NCBI GenBank assembly: GCA_944389565.1
Contig: CALXMV010000012.1
Coordinates: 1-60,415 of the forward strand
Length of the DNA: 60,415 bases
Reading direction: 5' to 3'
DNA from: an uncultured Kiritimatiellota bacterium
Lineage (GTDB): Bacteria; Verrucomicrobiota; Kiritimatiellia; RFP12; DVOR01
Both the position numbers and the translations under genes were made by a program. Below the pieces are notes generated by a model, which searched no databases, was not told where the DNA came from, and saw nothing but the letters and a program-made list of their open reading frames with translations. Of the stretch, positions 1 through 8,340 are shown in pieces; position 1 is the stretch's first letter; each line of letters opens with the position of its first letter.

Positions 1-75
1 TGCCAACTACCGTATAGCCATCCTCTTCCATTGCGGCGCGCTTCCACACCCGACCCACTAAAAACTCTGAAGAGC

Positions 76-121
76 CATCCGCCCAATAACCGCTTGACGC
101 CCAGCGATAAATTATGCTACT
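76..121 (+). promoter_or_regulatory. CRISPR leader of array 1
   Basis: About 45 bases directly before the first repeat are repeated, with one mismatch, before array 2 (9694-9738). No similarity extends further left, so this looks like the whole conserved leader. It has a TTGACG box at 94-99 and a TATGCT box at 113-118, but their 13-nt spacing is too short for a standard promoter. TACTGT at 118-123 gives an 18-nt spacing. Either way transcription would begin inside the first repeat. Bases 1-75 hold nothing recognisable. Confidence 0.7.
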
Positions 122-748
122 GTCGCACCATTCCCCAAAGCCGAAAGGCTATTGCGACTCCTTACTTCCCTTACAAAGAGAAAAACCTTCGGGTTGTCGC
201 ACCATTCCCCAAAGCCGAAAGGCTATTGCGACCACTCTTTGAGGTCCCAGAAGCGGTGCACGGCGGGGAGCCGTCGCACCATTCCCCAAAGCCGAAAGGC
301 TATTGCGACTCGGCGATTGCCGTGATGATCTCTTTGCGCCGCTGTGTCGCACCATTCCCCAAAGCCGAAAGGCTATTGCGACTCCTTACTTCCCTTACAA
401 AGAGAAAAACCTTCGGGTTGTCGCACCATTCCCCAAAGCCGAAAGGCTATTGCGACGATATCGACAGCCCCGAGACGAGTCAGACGGCTCGCCGGTCGCA
501 TCATCCCCCAAAGCCGAAAGGCTATTGCGACATGCTCCACCTCCACGTGTGGTTGGTGGACTCATTGAGTCGCATCATCCTCCAAAGCCGAAAGGCTATT
601 GCGACACAGTCCCATCTTTGCGGGTGTACGCCACGGCGTGCTGGTCGCACCATCCCCCAAAGCCGAAAGGCTATTGTGACGTGTTCAGGAGCCCACAGAT
701 GTCCCCCAATTTCTGCGTCGCACCATCCCCCGAAGCCGAAAGGCTTGC
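122..748 (+). CRISPR. CRISPR array 1, 9 repeats and 8 spacers
   Basis: The 37-nt repeats start at 122, 196, 273, 346, 420, 495, 569, 644 and 717. Each begins GTCGCA and ends TGCGAC, a 6-bp terminal inverted repeat, with a short internal stem AGCC-GAAA-GGCT. Spacers are 36-40 nt. Repeats 6-8 carry point changes and the ninth is degenerate after about 30 bases, so the leader end is on the left and the old end on the right, reading toward the cas operon. Spacer 1 (159-195) and spacer 4 (383-419) are identical. Open reading frames crossing this stretch are artefacts of the repeat. Confidence 0.97.
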
Positions 749-823
749 TGGGGGTGGTGTGGTGGGTTTTGGGGGCAGGTGTGCGTGGGGGCGGTTTTTG
801 GGGGGGTGCGCGTCGGGAGGGGG

Positions 824-863
824 TATGCTAGACTGTGGGCGTTGGTTGAATCTGCGAAAGGAG
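824..863 (+). promoter_or_regulatory. Probable start region of the cas operon
   Basis: The 125 bases between array 1 and the first cas gene contain a -10-like TATGCT (824-829) overlapping TAGACT (829-834), with no good -35. A strong ribosome binding site AAAGGAG at 857-863 lies 10 nt before the ATG at 874. The TATGCTA string resembles the one in the CRISPR leader. Confidence 0.4.
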
Positions 864-873
864 CGATGCATTC

Positions 874-1278
874 ATGGCCGGAGTTGGCGATGGCGTGGCG
901 TTGGTCGGGAACACGTTCCCGCTGACGTTGGTGCGTGGTTGGCGCGTGCGTGTGGAGGAGGTGGGGCGGGAGGCTTTCCGCGCGGCGGGGGGCGGGGCGT
1001 TGGTGTCGTTTTGGGGGCATGGGGAGACGCGTGCGGCGGCGGAGGCGTGGCTGGGGCTGCCGGCGGGGGCGTTGGAGCCGCGTGAGGCGCGGCCGGCGGT
1101 GCGGCTGGACGCGGCGGGCTTGCCGACGCTGGAGGGGCGGAGTTTCCGGGAGTGCTGGGTGCTGTCGCCGGACGTGGCGGGCGGGGGTCGCCCCGCGCCG
1201 GGGATGGCGGCGGCGCCGGCGGCAATCACGGCGTGGCATCTGCTGCGCCTGACGTGGGAGGAGGAGGCGCGGGCATGA
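874..1278 (+). CDS. Candidate DUF1874/Crn2-like ring nuclease
   Basis: This 134-residue protein is the first gene of the type III operon, with AAAGGAG 10 nt upstream; its stop overlaps the cmr2 start (ATGA). By eye it follows the STIV-B116/DUF1874 pattern. VALVGNTFPLTLV near residues 8-20 sits where the family has a hydrophobic N-A-F-S stretch. VSFWGHGETRAAAEAWLGL at 44-62 matches the family's V-S-x-x-G-H-x-x-T-x(6)-L-G signature. A basic strand (EARPAVRLD) follows. His49 falls at the place of the catalytic His47 of viral AcrIII-1. Members of that family degrade cyclic tetra-adenylate, which would switch off Card1. The similarity is divergent; another small accessory family such as Csx16 or Csx20 is possible. 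Confidence 0.5.
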   Translation: MAGVGDGVALVGNTFPLTLVRGWRVRVEEVGREAFRAAGGGALVSFWGHGETRAAAEAWLGLPAGALEPREARPAVRLDAAGLPTLEGRSFRECWVLSPDVAGGGRPAPGMAAAPAAITAWHLLRLTWEEEARA

Positions 1279-2618
1279 GCGCGATGGATCTGGCGTTGTT
1301 TCAGTTCGGGCCGGTGCAGGGCTTCATCGAGCAGGCGGAGACGCTGGGGATGCTGCGTGCGGGGTCGGCGATGCTGTCGGCCCTGGCGGCGGCGGCGCTC
1401 GGGGGGTTGCCGGCGGGGAGCCGGCCGGTCTTCCCGGCGGAGGGGGTGGGCGAGGGCGTGCCGAACCGTTTTCTGGCCTTTGTGCCGCGGGGGGAGGGGC
1501 CGGCGGCGATGCGCGCGGCGGAGGGGGCGTTGCGCGCGTGCCTGCGGGGCATGGCGGAGGAGACGCTGGCGGAGCATCCGGAGTGGGCGTGCGGCGGGGC
1601 GTTCCTGCGGCAGGCGGAGGCTTTCCCGCAGGTGTCGTGGGCGGTGCTGGAGGATCCGCCGGCGCGCATGGGCGACGCCTATGCGGCGATCTGCCGCCGG
1701 ATGGCCCTGCGCCGGAACACGCGGGCCTTCGCGGCCTGGCACGAGGAGGCCACGGGGCGGGCGAAGGACATCCCCTCGGGCAGGGAGGCGGCGCTGGACG
1801 CGCGGCTGGGCTTCGGCGCGATGAACCTGATCAAGCACGCGCGGGCGGAGCGTCTCGGCCGGGCCGAGGAGATGAGGGGCTATGTGGCCGTCCTGGCGAT
1901 GGATGGCGACGCCATGGGCAAGCGGATCGGAAAGTTCGCCACGGAGGCGGAGCATCGGGATTTCAGCCGGGCGCTCTCGGCCTTCGCGGGCCCGGTGCGG
2001 GAGCGCGTCGCCGAGCACCGCGGCGAATTGGTCTACGTGGGGGGCGACGACGTGCTGGCCGTGCTGCCGGCGGCGGAGGCTGTGGCGTGCGCGCGGGCGT
2101 TGGCGGCGGACTTCGCCGAACACGTGGGCGGGTCGGCCTCGGCGGGGATCGCGGTGGGGCATGTGAGCGTGCCGTGGCAGGAGCTGGTGCATCGGGCGCA
2201 CGCGGCGGAGAGCCGCGCGAAGCTGGTCCATGGCCGGAACGCGCTGGCACTGGCCATCCACAAGCGCACGGGCGAGATCCTGGAGTGGGGGAGCAAATGG
2301 GATTCCCCGGCGCTCGGCCTGTTGGCGGGGCTCGCCGCGCGGGAGTCGCTGGGGCGTTTCCCTTACAAACTGGCCGGGCTGCTGCGCCCCTACGCCCTGC
2401 GGGGCGCCCTGCCGCAGGGCCTGCGCGACACGGTCCTGGCCGAGGCCTGGCACGCCCTCGCCCAGACGGAGGGCGCGGCGGCGCGGGTGGGGCGGCGGGA
2501 GATGGCCGCGGCGCTCGACGCCGTCTGCGCGGAGGACCGCGCGGAGGACTTCCTGGGGCTCTTCCTGTGCGCGGCGTTCCTGACCCGGAAGGCGGAGGAG
2601 GTGCGAGATGCGGATTGA
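1275..2618 (+). CDS. cmr2: Cmr2/Cas10, HD-less type III-B polymerase subunit
   Basis: The 447-residue large subunit of the Cmr complex starts at the ATG overlapping the previous stop. The N-terminus (LALFQFGPVQGFIEQA) is the start of the first palm domain, so the usual N-terminal HD DNase domain is absent and the protein is about half the size of long Cmr2 proteins. MDGD at 209-212 supplies metal-binding acids of palm 1, and GGDD at 256-259 is the cyclase motif of palm 2. The protein should make cyclic oligoadenylates from ATP when target RNA is bound, but should not cut DNA through an HD site. It overlaps cmr3 by 11 nt. Confidence 0.92.
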   Translation: MSAMDLALFQFGPVQGFIEQAETLGMLRAGSAMLSALAAAALGGLPAGSRPVFPAEGVGEGVPNRFLAFVPRGEGPAAMRAAEGALRACLRGMAEETLAEHPEWACGGAFLRQAEAFPQVSWAVLEDPPARMGDAYAAICRRMALRRNTRAFAAWHEEATGRAKDIPSGREAALDARLGFGAMNLIKHARAERLGRAEEMRGYVAVLAMDGDAMGKRIGKFATEAEHRDFSRALSAFAGPVRERVAEHRGELVYVGGDDVLAVLPAAEAVACARALAADFAEHVGGSASAGIAVGHVSVPWQELVHRAHAAESRAKLVHGRNALALAIHKRTGEILEWGSKWDSPALGLLAGLAARESLGRFPYKLAGLLRPYALRGALPQGLRDTVLAEAWHALAQTEGAAARVGRREMAAALDAVCAEDRAEDFLGLFLCAAFLTRKAEEVRDAD

Positions 2619-3753
2619 TTACGCGGTGACGCCGCGCGACGTGCTCTTTTTCCGGGACGCGCGGCCGATGGATTCGGAGAAGGCGCGCCTGCGCGACGTG
2701 CGCCTGATCGGCCATGGGGCCGTCTGGCCGCGGCCGGACCTGCTCCACAGCGCCGTCATCCACGCCCTGCTCGGCGGCCCCGACGCGCCGGAGACGGATT
2801 ACGGCTCGGTGCCCGACCTGCGGGTCGCCGGCCCCTTCCCCGTGCGGGAGGGGCGCCTCTTCCTGCCGCGCCCCCTCGATTGGGACATGACGGTCGAGCC
2901 CGTGCCCGCGGGGCTGACCGATCTGCCCGCGCCCCTCACCCATGGTTTCGTCGACCGGGTGCAGGAGAAGAAGCGCCTGCCCGCGTGGGTCGACGCCGGG
3001 ACCTACGCCCGTTACCTGCGGGGCGAGATCCGCCCCGGGGAGCAGCCGCCCGCCGAGCCGCTCTGGCAGGCCGAGCCGCGCGTGGGCACCACCCTCGACC
3101 GGGAGACGGGCTGCTCGCGCCGCACGCGCGGGAAGGTGAGCGGCCAGTGGCAGATGGAGGTGCTGCGCCTGGAGCCCGGCGTCGCCATGCTCTGCGCGGT
3201 GGAGCAGGCCCGCGCCGACGCGCTCGACGGGCGCGACGTCCGCCTCGGCGGGCAGGGCGGCACGGTGCGTTTCGCCCGCGTGCCGGAGGCCGAGGGGCTG
3301 ATGGCGCGCCTGCGCCGCCTGCCGCGGGGCACGCCCACGCGTTGGCTCCGCTGGACGCTGCTCACGCCCGCGCTCTTCATGAAGGGCTGGCTCCCCAATT
3401 GGCTCGACGGCGCGGGGCGCGTGATGCTGCCCTTCGAGGCGGTGGAGCGGCGCGTCGGCGAGACGCGCGAGGCCTGGCGCCGCCGGGCGCGCACCGAATG
3501 GAAGCCCTTCCCCACGGCGCGGCTCGCCGCCGCGCGCATCGACACGCCCATCGCCTTCTCGGGCTGGGACGCGCTGACCCACGCCAAGCCCACGGAGTTG
3601 GCCGTGCCGGCGGGCTCGGCCTACCTCTTCCGCTGCGACACGGCGGAGGAGGCGGCCAGGCTGGCCGAACTTCTGCACCTGCGCACGCGCTCGGACCTGG
3701 GCGAGAAGGGCTTCGGCCTGGGCGTGTGCGCGTTCCTTCCGGATTGTGATTGA
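2608..3753 (+). CDS. cmr3: Cmr3, type III-B RAMP subunit
   Basis: This 381-residue protein opens with VTPRDVLFFRDARPMD, the characteristic Cmr3 start, and ends with a glycine-rich loop (GEKGFGLGVCAF) typical of RAMP proteins. Cmr3 (Cas5-like group) sits at the foot of the Cmr complex beside Cas10 and holds the 5' tag of the crRNA. A GGAGGAGG-like ribosome binding site lies inside the end of cmr2, and the overlap suggests translational coupling. Confidence 0.9.
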   Translation: MRIDYAVTPRDVLFFRDARPMDSEKARLRDVRLIGHGAVWPRPDLLHSAVIHALLGGPDAPETDYGSVPDLRVAGPFPVREGRLFLPRPLDWDMTVEPVPAGLTDLPAPLTHGFVDRVQEKKRLPAWVDAGTYARYLRGEIRPGEQPPAEPLWQAEPRVGTTLDRETGCSRRTRGKVSGQWQMEVLRLEPGVAMLCAVEQARADALDGRDVRLGGQGGTVRFARVPEAEGLMARLRRLPRGTPTRWLRWTLLTPALFMKGWLPNWLDGAGRVMLPFEAVERRVGETREAWRRRARTEWKPFPTARLAAARIDTPIAFSGWDALTHAKPTELAVPAGSAYLFRCDTAEEAARLAELLHLRTRSDLGEKGFGLGVCAFLPDCD

Positions 3754-3766
3754 GAGGAGACCGCCC

Positions 3767-4558
3767 ATGCATCGTTGCACCGTTTCGTTGTTCACCCGCA
3801 CGCCGCTCCATGTGGGCTGCGGCAGCGCCGTGGGGGTCGTGGACCTGCCGACCCTGCGCGAGCGCGCCACCGGCTTCCCGACCCTCCCCGGCTCCGCGCT
3901 CAAAGGCGTCCTGGCCGACCTCTTCCTGGAGGGCGGGCGCCTCTCCGACGAGGGGCTCCGCCTCTTCGGCGAGCAGAGCCGGCGCGGGGCGGCCCTGATC
4001 GGCGAGGCGCGCCTGGCGGCCTTCCCCGTGCGTTCGGCCAGGCAGGGCTTCGCGTGGCTGGTCTCGCCCCTCACGCTCGGGCGCCTGGGCGTCGCCTGCC
4101 CGCCGGTGGGCGAGGAGGAGACCCTCGCCGCGCCGGATCTCGCGGCCGACGGCCAGGTGGTGCTGGAGGAGTACGCCCTCGCCCGCGCGGGCGACGTGCC
4201 ACAGACCGTCCTGGAGGCCCTGCGCCCGCTCTGCGACGAGCCCCTCTGGCAAGAGACGCTCCCGCGCCGCCTGGCGGTCGTCTCCGACACGCTCCTGCAG
4301 TATTTCGCCCTGAACGCCTGCGAGATCGCCCAGCACAACCGCATCGACGACGAGACGGGCACCGTCGAGGGCGGCGCCCTCTTCGCCCAGGAGAACGTCC
4401 CCTCCGAGACGCTCTTCGTGGGCGCGTGGATGGCCGACGCCCCGGACACCCTCGCCACCCTCCGCGCACGCGTGGCCGCCGAGGGCGGCCTCCTCCAGGT
4501 CGGCGCGGACGCCACCACCGGCCTGGGCTGGTGCCACCTCACCATCCGGGAGGCCTGA
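3767..4558 (+). CDS. cmr4: Cmr4, backbone RNase subunit
   Basis: Cmr4 forms the Cas7-like filament that cuts target RNA at 6-nt intervals. The 263-residue start at 3767 is chosen because GAGGAGA at 3752-3758 precedes it; an in-frame start at 3746 would overlap cmr3 and add seven residues. Residues 17-40 show the family pattern (glycine-rich, then VDLPTLRERATGFPTLPGSA). Asp26 is at the position of the catalytic Asp26 known in studied Cmr4 proteins, so backbone cleavage should be active. Confidence 0.92.
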   Translation: MHRCTVSLFTRTPLHVGCGSAVGVVDLPTLRERATGFPTLPGSALKGVLADLFLEGGRLSDEGLRLFGEQSRRGAALIGEARLAAFPVRSARQGFAWLVSPLTLGRLGVACPPVGEEETLAAPDLAADGQVVLEEYALARAGDVPQTVLEALRPLCDEPLWQETLPRRLAVVSDTLLQYFALNACEIAQHNRIDDETGTVEGGALFAQENVPSETLFVGAWMADAPDTLATLRARVAAEGGLLQVGADATTGLGWCHLTIREA

Positions 4559-4559
4559 G

Positions 4560-4973
4560 ATGAACGCGACGCTTCAGCGCACCGTGCGCAACCTTGCCCA
4601 GATCCGCGGCAAAAACGCCTTCGCCGCCGCGCGCGGCCAAGCCTTCCCCGGCCGGGAGGGCGGCGAGGTGGCCAAGAAGGTCCCCGCCCTCATCGTCTCC
4701 GACGGCCTCCTCGCCACCCTCGCCTACGCCATCGAGAAGGGCGGCGGCCATGCGGCCGTCTTCCGCGCCGTCCTGGCCCATCTGCGGGATCCCGGTATCG
4801 CCGACCCCACCGCCAAGGGCGTGGGGGAGGGCGACCTCGCCGCGTGGTTCGACGCGCTCGCGGGGGCCTCCGCCGCCGACCTGCGCCGCGCCACCGCCGA
4901 GGCGCTGGCCTATCTCGCCTTCCTGCGCCGTTTCGCCAAGAGAGAGAAGGACGATGGACAGGCCGGTGAGTAA
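4560..4973 (+). CDS. cmr5: Cmr5, small subunit
   Basis: This 137-residue helical protein begins one base after the cmr4 stop. The segment KKVPALIVSDGLLATLAYAI and the C-terminal ATAEALAYLAFLRRFAKRE match the Cmr5 family. Cmr5 lines the inside of the complex together with Cas10 and stabilises target binding. Its 3' end overlaps cmr6 by 20 nt. Confidence 0.9.
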   Translation: MNATLQRTVRNLAQIRGKNAFAAARGQAFPGREGGEVAKKVPALIVSDGLLATLAYAIEKGGGHAAVFRAVLAHLRDPGIADPTAKGVGEGDLAAWFDALAGASAADLRRATAEALAYLAFLRRFAKREKDDGQAGE

Positions 4974-6252
4974 GGTGTCGCGCCCCTGCGCGCCGGTGGC
5001 CGTCCGGGACGCCCTGGGTGGCGAGGGGTGCCCGCGGTGCGAGAACCCCTCCCTGCTCCTGGGCAAGTTCGCCCGCGTGGGCGGCAACGACAAGGCCGAC
5101 GCGCTCCGCGCCGTGGCGGCCTGCCACGACAAACACGCCAAGCCCGTCACGCCGGTCGAGCCCCAAGGCGCGGAGTGCGTCTGGGCGCGGCTGCGGAGCC
5201 GCCTCCTCGTGAACCTGGCCGGCGGCGTGCTGGAGAACGCGGGCCTCGCGCTCCACCCGCATTTCGGCGTGCCGTATCTGCCCGGGAGCGCCGTCAAGGG
5301 CATCGCCCGCCACGCCGCCTGGTGCGAGTGGGAGGGCGCGGGGCGCGACGCGGCCGTCGCCAGACGCCTCGCCGCCGTCTTCGGTTTCCCCACCGGCGAC
5401 AAAAAGAAAGGGGGGCTGGACGAGCAGCTCCGTGCGCTCGGCGAGCCCGAGCACGCCGGCTGTGTCGCCTTCCTCCCCGCCTACCCGGAGGCGGGCGTCG
5501 GCAGGCTGGAGGTGGAGGTCGCGACCTGCCATCACGCCAAGTATTACCAATCGAAGGAGCCTGGGGCGAAGGCCGCCGACGACGAATCGCCCAAGCCCGT
5601 CTTCTTCCCCGCGGTCGCCGCGGGGGTGACCTTCCGCTTCACTCTCGTGCCCCTGCGCGGATGCACGCCGGAGCGGCTTGAGGATGCCAGGCGCTGGCTC
5701 CTCCGCGCCCTCATCATCAACGGCGCCGGCGCCAAGACCGCCGCCGGCTACGGGTGGTTTGAGGACGTCACCGCGGAGGTCCAGGCGGATCTGGAGCGCC
5801 AACGCGCGGAGGCCGAGCGGCGGAAGGCCATGGCGCGCCTCGAAAAGATCCTCGCCGACTTCACGCCCCCCGAGAACGACGCCGACGTGCCGGCGGCCAT
5901 CGAGGAGGCGAAGCGCCTCAGGATCGAGGCCGAGTCTCTCCGCGCCGACCCCGCCCTCATCCAGCGCTTCACCGACCGTCTCAACACGCTCCGGAAGCGC
6001 CTGCCCCAGGAGTCCCCCGTGGAGGTCCTGCGCCGCAGGTGGGCCAGGGAGAGAGACATCGTCAAGGACGCCAAGCGCTTCCCCACGGCGAATGCGGAGA
6101 TGCGGGAGGCGATGGTCGCGCTCTTCCTGGAGCCGGGCACGCTCCCCCACCGCGTCTATGACGCGATTCTGGGCGGCCTGAAAGGCTTCCCCGGGGACGC
6201 GCAGAAGGCCATCTGCGACGCCGTGAAGGACAGGGAAGGAGGCCGCGCATGA
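4954..6252 (+). CDS. cmr6: Cmr6 with C-terminal extension
   Basis: The 432-residue RAMP caps the Cmr filament. The N-terminal half carries the family features: NPSLLLGKFARVG near residue 30, YLPGSAVKGIARHAA (primer-grip-like RAMP loop) and a late glycine loop (GAGAKTAAGYGWFED). Two oddities are visible. A CPRC pair at the very start is unusual. About 160 residues after the RAMP core are charged and probably helical or coiled coil (AEVQADLERQRAEAERRKA onward). The chosen ATG lies within cmr5 after a purine-rich AGAGAGAAGG. The stop overlaps the cmr1 start (ATGA). Confidence 0.88.
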   Translation: MDRPVSKVSRPCAPVAVRDALGGEGCPRCENPSLLLGKFARVGGNDKADALRAVAACHDKHAKPVTPVEPQGAECVWARLRSRLLVNLAGGVLENAGLALHPHFGVPYLPGSAVKGIARHAAWCEWEGAGRDAAVARRLAAVFGFPTGDKKKGGLDEQLRALGEPEHAGCVAFLPAYPEAGVGRLEVEVATCHHAKYYQSKEPGAKAADDESPKPVFFPAVAAGVTFRFTLVPLRGCTPERLEDARRWLLRALIINGAGAKTAAGYGWFEDVTAEVQADLERQRAEAERRKAMARLEKILADFTPPENDADVPAAIEEAKRLRIEAESLRADPALIQRFTDRLNTLRKRLPQESPVEVLRRRWARERDIVKDAKRFPTANAEMREAMVALFLEPGTLPHRVYDAILGGLKGFPGDAQKAICDAVKDREGGRA

Positions 6253-7091
6253 GCGGGCGGGAAATCGTCAGAAGCCTTGTCTTCACCACCCCCGCTTTCC
6301 TGGCCGGGGCGGACCAGAACGCGCCGGAGATCCGCGCGCCCTCCGTCCGCGGCGCCCTGCGCTGGTGGTTCCGCGTCCTCGGCGGCACGCTCGAGCGGGA
6401 ACGCGATCTCTTCGGCTCGGTGCACGGCACGCCCGTCGCCTCTCCCATCGTCGTCCGCGTGGAGCCCGGGAAGCCGGGCAACAACGCCAAGGAGCTGCGC
6501 TTCGGGCCGACCGCCCCGTTGGGGTATGTCGGCTATTTCGCCGCCGTCTCGGGGAACAAGGTCGGTATCCATCGCACGGCCCCCGGCCACTACCTCGGCG
6601 CGGACACGGCCTTCACCCTGCGGATCTGGGAGCGGCGGCCGGTCGCCGACGATCTCTGGGAGGCGTTGGAGGGGGCCGTCACGGCCTTCTGCCGCCTGGG
6701 CGCCCTGGGCCTCCGCGCCACGCGCGGCTTCGGCATGGTCGCCGAGGCCGAGCCCCCGACGGCCGCGGCCTTCCGCGCCTGGGCCGCCACCCTCGCCCCG
6801 CGCGGCATCCACCTCTGGGAGGGGCCGGCCGCCGACGCGCTCAGGGCCCTCGCCGACGCGCTCAGGGCCCTGCGCCATGAGCGGCACATCAGCGGCAAGG
6901 ATAAATCGGCCCTCGATTTCTCCGATCGCTCCGACCGCCATGCCTCCGCGCTGCGCCTCTGCCCCGTCCGCGTCGCCGACGGCCTCCTGCCCGTGTTGCT
7001 CTACACCGACGCCGCCTCCTCGCAAAAAACCTCCTGCCTCCCTGCCGTCCGCGACTTCCTCCCCCGGCACGGCTTCTCCCCGCTGACCTGA
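6249..7091 (+). CDS. cmr1: Cmr1, type III-B RAMP subunit
   Basis: This 280-residue protein has the Cmr1 hallmark near its start (TTPAFLAGADQ, then EIRAPSVRGALRWWFRVL) and the later LGALGLRATRGFGM glycine loop. Cmr1 binds at the 3' end of the crRNA-target duplex at the head of the complex. It is shorter than many two-RAMP Cmr1 proteins, and the C-terminal domain is the less recognisable half. It closes the six-gene cmr set; the next gene follows after 18 nt. Confidence 0.88.
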   Translation: MSGREIVRSLVFTTPAFLAGADQNAPEIRAPSVRGALRWWFRVLGGTLERERDLFGSVHGTPVASPIVVRVEPGKPGNNAKELRFGPTAPLGYVGYFAAVSGNKVGIHRTAPGHYLGADTAFTLRIWERRPVADDLWEALEGAVTAFCRLGALGLRATRGFGMVAEAEPPTAAAFRAWAATLAPRGIHLWEGPAADALRALADALRALRHERHISGKDKSALDFSDRSDRHASALRLCPVRVADGLLPVLLYTDAASSQKTSCLPAVRDFLPRHGFSPLT

Positions 7092-7109
7092 AAAGGAGCC
7101 CCTCCCAAG

Positions 7110-8282
7110 ATGCTCATGGCGAAACCGAAGTTTGACACCGTTTTCCACCTGATTGGCGGACAAAGCATCCCGAATGTCTTTGCCATCCACAATATGCCCG
7201 CCCGGCATCACGTTCTCTTTGCCACGAAGGAGACGGCGGCCGTGGCCGAGCGGCTCAAGCGGACGCTGAACGACCTCGACCTCGAGACCGTGACGGTCGA
7301 TGCCTATGACCTGCTTGCCCTCCAGAAGGTGTTTGGCGAGACGTTGGGCAAATATTCCGAGGGGCGGTTGGCGGTCAATCTCACCGGTGGCACCAAGCCG
7401 ATGGCGCTCATGTTGGCGCGTGTCGCGGAGCCCAACCCGGAAATCGCGCTCTACTACGTCGAGACCACGCCGAAACCATGCGTCATCGATATCCGGACGG
7501 CGGCGCGGTCGCCGCTGGTGACCTATCTGCGCTCCGTCCGTGAGTACGTGACCCTCAACTCAAAGGACGATTTCCAGCCGGGTACGACGGCCTGCGAGGC
7601 CTCATCGCTCGCATTGGCGCGTGCCATCGTCGATAATGCCGCGCTCCGCAACTTGCTTTCCAAGCACGTCAATAACTTCACGGACAAGAAGCCTCCGCAA
7701 CATTCCGTCGACTTTGACGAGGCTCGACGGGCGCTGGAGTCGGATTTGCGCGAGCGCGGCGTGCGGGCGGACGATTTCCTGAAAGGGCTTTGTGCGTTGG
7801 TCAACGAACAGGGCAAAACGATTGCCCGCCGCTTCCTGGCCGGCGCATGGCTTGAGGACTACGCCTTTGGCGAGTTGCAGGGGCGGGAGGGCCTCTTCGA
7901 CGTGCAGGAAAACACGGTCACGACCTTTCCCGAGCAGGAAGACCAAAAAAAACAGGAGCTGGACGTCGCGTTCTGCGACAACTATCACTTCTACATCGTG
8001 GAATGCAAGAGCGGGAGGGTCGAGGGCGAATACCTCCAAAAACTGCACGATCTCGTCACGCGCTACGGTGGCAGCCATGGGCGAGGCATCCTGTTGGCCT
8101 CCGCCGAGAACCTTGGTTATGGACATAAGGATTACGTCAATCCGCGAAACCTGAAAAAGCGGCTCGCGGATTGGGAAAACGTCATGCTTGTGGAGCTCCC
8201 CAAGTGCGTCCCCGAGGGCTTCTTGGCTCGGGCCGTCCGCAACTGGGCCCCCGGTATCCACAAGCCGCCCGCGACGCCCTGA
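7110..8282 (+). CDS. Card1/Can2-type CARF nuclease effector
   Basis: The 390-residue protein has an N-terminal CARF domain with the family motif NLTGGTKPMAL at 90-100. It has a C-terminal PD-(D/E)XK nuclease core with Asp285 (ELDVAF) and Glu298-Cys-Lys300 (VECKSG). Such DUF1887 proteins bind cyclic tetra-adenylate made by Cas10 and cut DNA and/or RNA non-specifically. AAAGGAG at 7093-7099 precedes the ATG. GC and codon choice are slightly less extreme than in the cmr genes, suggesting it joined the operon separately. It is the only obvious cOA effector here. Confidence 0.88.
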   Translation: MLMAKPKFDTVFHLIGGQSIPNVFAIHNMPARHHVLFATKETAAVAERLKRTLNDLDLETVTVDAYDLLALQKVFGETLGKYSEGRLAVNLTGGTKPMALMLARVAEPNPEIALYYVETTPKPCVIDIRTAARSPLVTYLRSVREYVTLNSKDDFQPGTTACEASSLALARAIVDNAALRNLLSKHVNNFTDKKPPQHSVDFDEARRALESDLRERGVRADDFLKGLCALVNEQGKTIARRFLAGAWLEDYAFGELQGREGLFDVQENTVTTFPEQEDQKKQELDVAFCDNYHFYIVECKSGRVEGEYLQKLHDLVTRYGGSHGRGILLASAENLGYGHKDYVNPRNLKKRLADWENVMLVELPKCVPEGFLARAVRNWAPGIHKPPATP

Positions 8283-8306
8283 TGCCTTTGACCCCGATCT
8301 TTGACA

Positions 8307-8340
8307 TCGCCCCATCCCCCAAAGCCGAAAGGCTATTGTG
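8307..8340 (+). CRISPR. Solitary truncated CRISPR repeat
   Basis: Thirty-four bases 25 nt after the card1 stop match the array repeat from its second base (TCGCCCCATCCCCCAAAGCC, then the GAAA loop) and stop at ATTGTG, two bases short of the full end. The junction with the following GC-rich sequence is the same as at the end of array 2 (10213/10214). It looks like the last repeat of a vanished array. Confidence 0.85.

Noticed and set aside
31..831. Open frames through array 1 with repeated KAERLLR-like peptides
   Set aside because: The peptide repeats are the CRISPR repeats translated; spacing and leader show an array.
1963..4545. Long - strand frames opposite the cmr genes
   Set aside because: Arg/Pro/Ala-rich shadows of the overlapping cmr operon, which has clear family motifs on the + strand.
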